Part shown: one piece after another, positions 63,701-64,000 of the stretch
How the letters are laid out: every line of letters starts with the position of its first letter
Position numbering within the stretch: the stretch's first letter is position 1
DNA from: Cognatiluteimonas weifangensis
GTDB lineage: Bacteria > Pseudomonadota > Gammaproteobacteria > Xanthomonadales > Xanthomonadaceae
Length of the DNA: 64,000 nt
Direction of reading: 5' to 3'
Assembly (NCBI RefSeq): GCF_003416885.1
Contig: NZ_QVPD01000003.1
Coordinates: forward strand, 62,001 to 126,000
Position numbers and translations under genes: made by a program
Notes under the pieces: model-generated
Told to the model about the DNA's origin: nothing
What the model saw: the letters and a program-made list of their open reading frames with translations, nothing else
Databases searched by the model: none

Positions 63701-64000
63701 ATGAAAACGATCGTGGTGGCCAGTTCCAAGGGCGGGGTCGGCAAGTCCACCATCGCCACCCACCTCGCGGCGCAGGCGGCGCTGTCCGGCCAGCGTACGG
63801 TGCTGGTCGACGCCGATCCGCAAGGTTCCGCCACGCGCTGGGCGCAACGCCGCGCCGGCCTCGACAGCGCGGTGCTGCCGATCGACGGCAGCGCGGGCCG
63901 CGGCTGGCAGCGGCAACTGCCGCAGGACACGCAGACGCTGGTGGTCGATGCCGCGGCCGGGGCGATGGCGCCGGCGCTGGCGCCGTTCCTGGAGCGCGCC
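63701..64000 (+). CDS. ParA-family ATPase (5' part)
   Basis: The first 100 codons are inside the window; the gene continues beyond base 64000. Deviant Walker A KGGVGKST with the signature Lys, the A' motif DADPQGSATRWAQRR and D-loop-like VVDAAAGAM are visible. The ATG at 63701 follows GGAGG by eight bases; an in-frame ATG at 63686 adds five residues. It may be an orphan ParA (MipZ/ParC-like) that positions protein cargo; no parB is visible. Confidence 0.85.
   Translation, partial: MKTIVVASSKGGVGKSTIATHLAAQAALSGQRTVLVDADPQGSATRWAQRRAGLDSAVLPIDGSAGRGWQRQLPQDTQTLVVDAAAGAMAPALAPFLERA

Overview
The window looks like part of a chromosome from the Xanthomonadaceae/Lysobacteraceae (Lysobacter, Luteimonas or a close relative). 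The base composition is very G+C rich, the gene order recF-gyrB-(M48 peptidase)-(TPR protein)-tonB-exbB-exbD1-exbD2-pdxJ is the one known from xanthomonads, and many products are typical of that family. Base 1 lies inside recF. Two parS-like centromere sites sit within recF, so the left end is probably close to the replication origin. The species itself is an inference; no rRNA or other decisive marker is present.

Layout. 1-8.3 kb: recF end, gyrB, a lipoprotein peptidase, a TPR protein and the TonB energy-transduction operon. 8.3-9.4 kb: repeat block A. 9.4-16.8 kb: pdxJ with a small membrane protein, cardiolipin synthase, a PA0069-type radical SAM protein, an SLC13 permease and a histidine kinase/response regulator pair. 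16.8-17.7 kb: repeat block B. 17.7-30.0 kb: fbp, phhA with a divergent Lrp-type regulator, an M28 peptidase, a TonB-dependent receptor, a rhomboid protease, a TerC-family protein behind a manganese (yybP-ykoY) riboswitch, rlmI and rmuC. 30.0-30.9 kb: repeat block C. 30.9-35.2 kb: the complete mlaFEDCB-mlaA lipid-transport cluster. 35.4-44.5 kb: recC-recB-recD, translationally coupled by ATGA overlaps. 44.5-46.4 kb: an A+T-richer insertion carrying an antiphage deoxycytidylate-deaminase gene (AvcD family), preceded by a decayed 3' half of a tRNA-Phe gene. 46.4-64 kb: a YdeI-like protein, a SnoaL-like protein, two tandem paralogs of unknown function, folE, an MFS exporter, a Cys-rich protein, an RNase/barstar pair, a CoA-transferase, an M61 peptidase, an acyltransferase, two L,D-transpeptidase-family proteins, a REC-EAL regulator with a large hybrid kinase, and the start of a ParA gene.

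How parts work together. TonB-ExbB-ExbD powers outer-membrane receptors such as the one at 22.5 kb. MlaA-F keeps the outer membrane asymmetric. RecBCD repairs double-strand breaks and destroys phage DNA, and the neighbouring AvcD-type enzyme would deplete dCTP/dCMP during infection. The 59.5-63.6 kb kinase and EAL regulator probably couple an external signal to c-di-GMP breakdown.

The most unusual structures are (i) the defence insertion with its tRNA-like 5' boundary and (ii) a composite repeat present three times. Each copy has two nested hairpins with 27-bp outer arms, joined by a 62-63 bp spacer and flanked by tandem arrays. All three copies lie between convergent genes.
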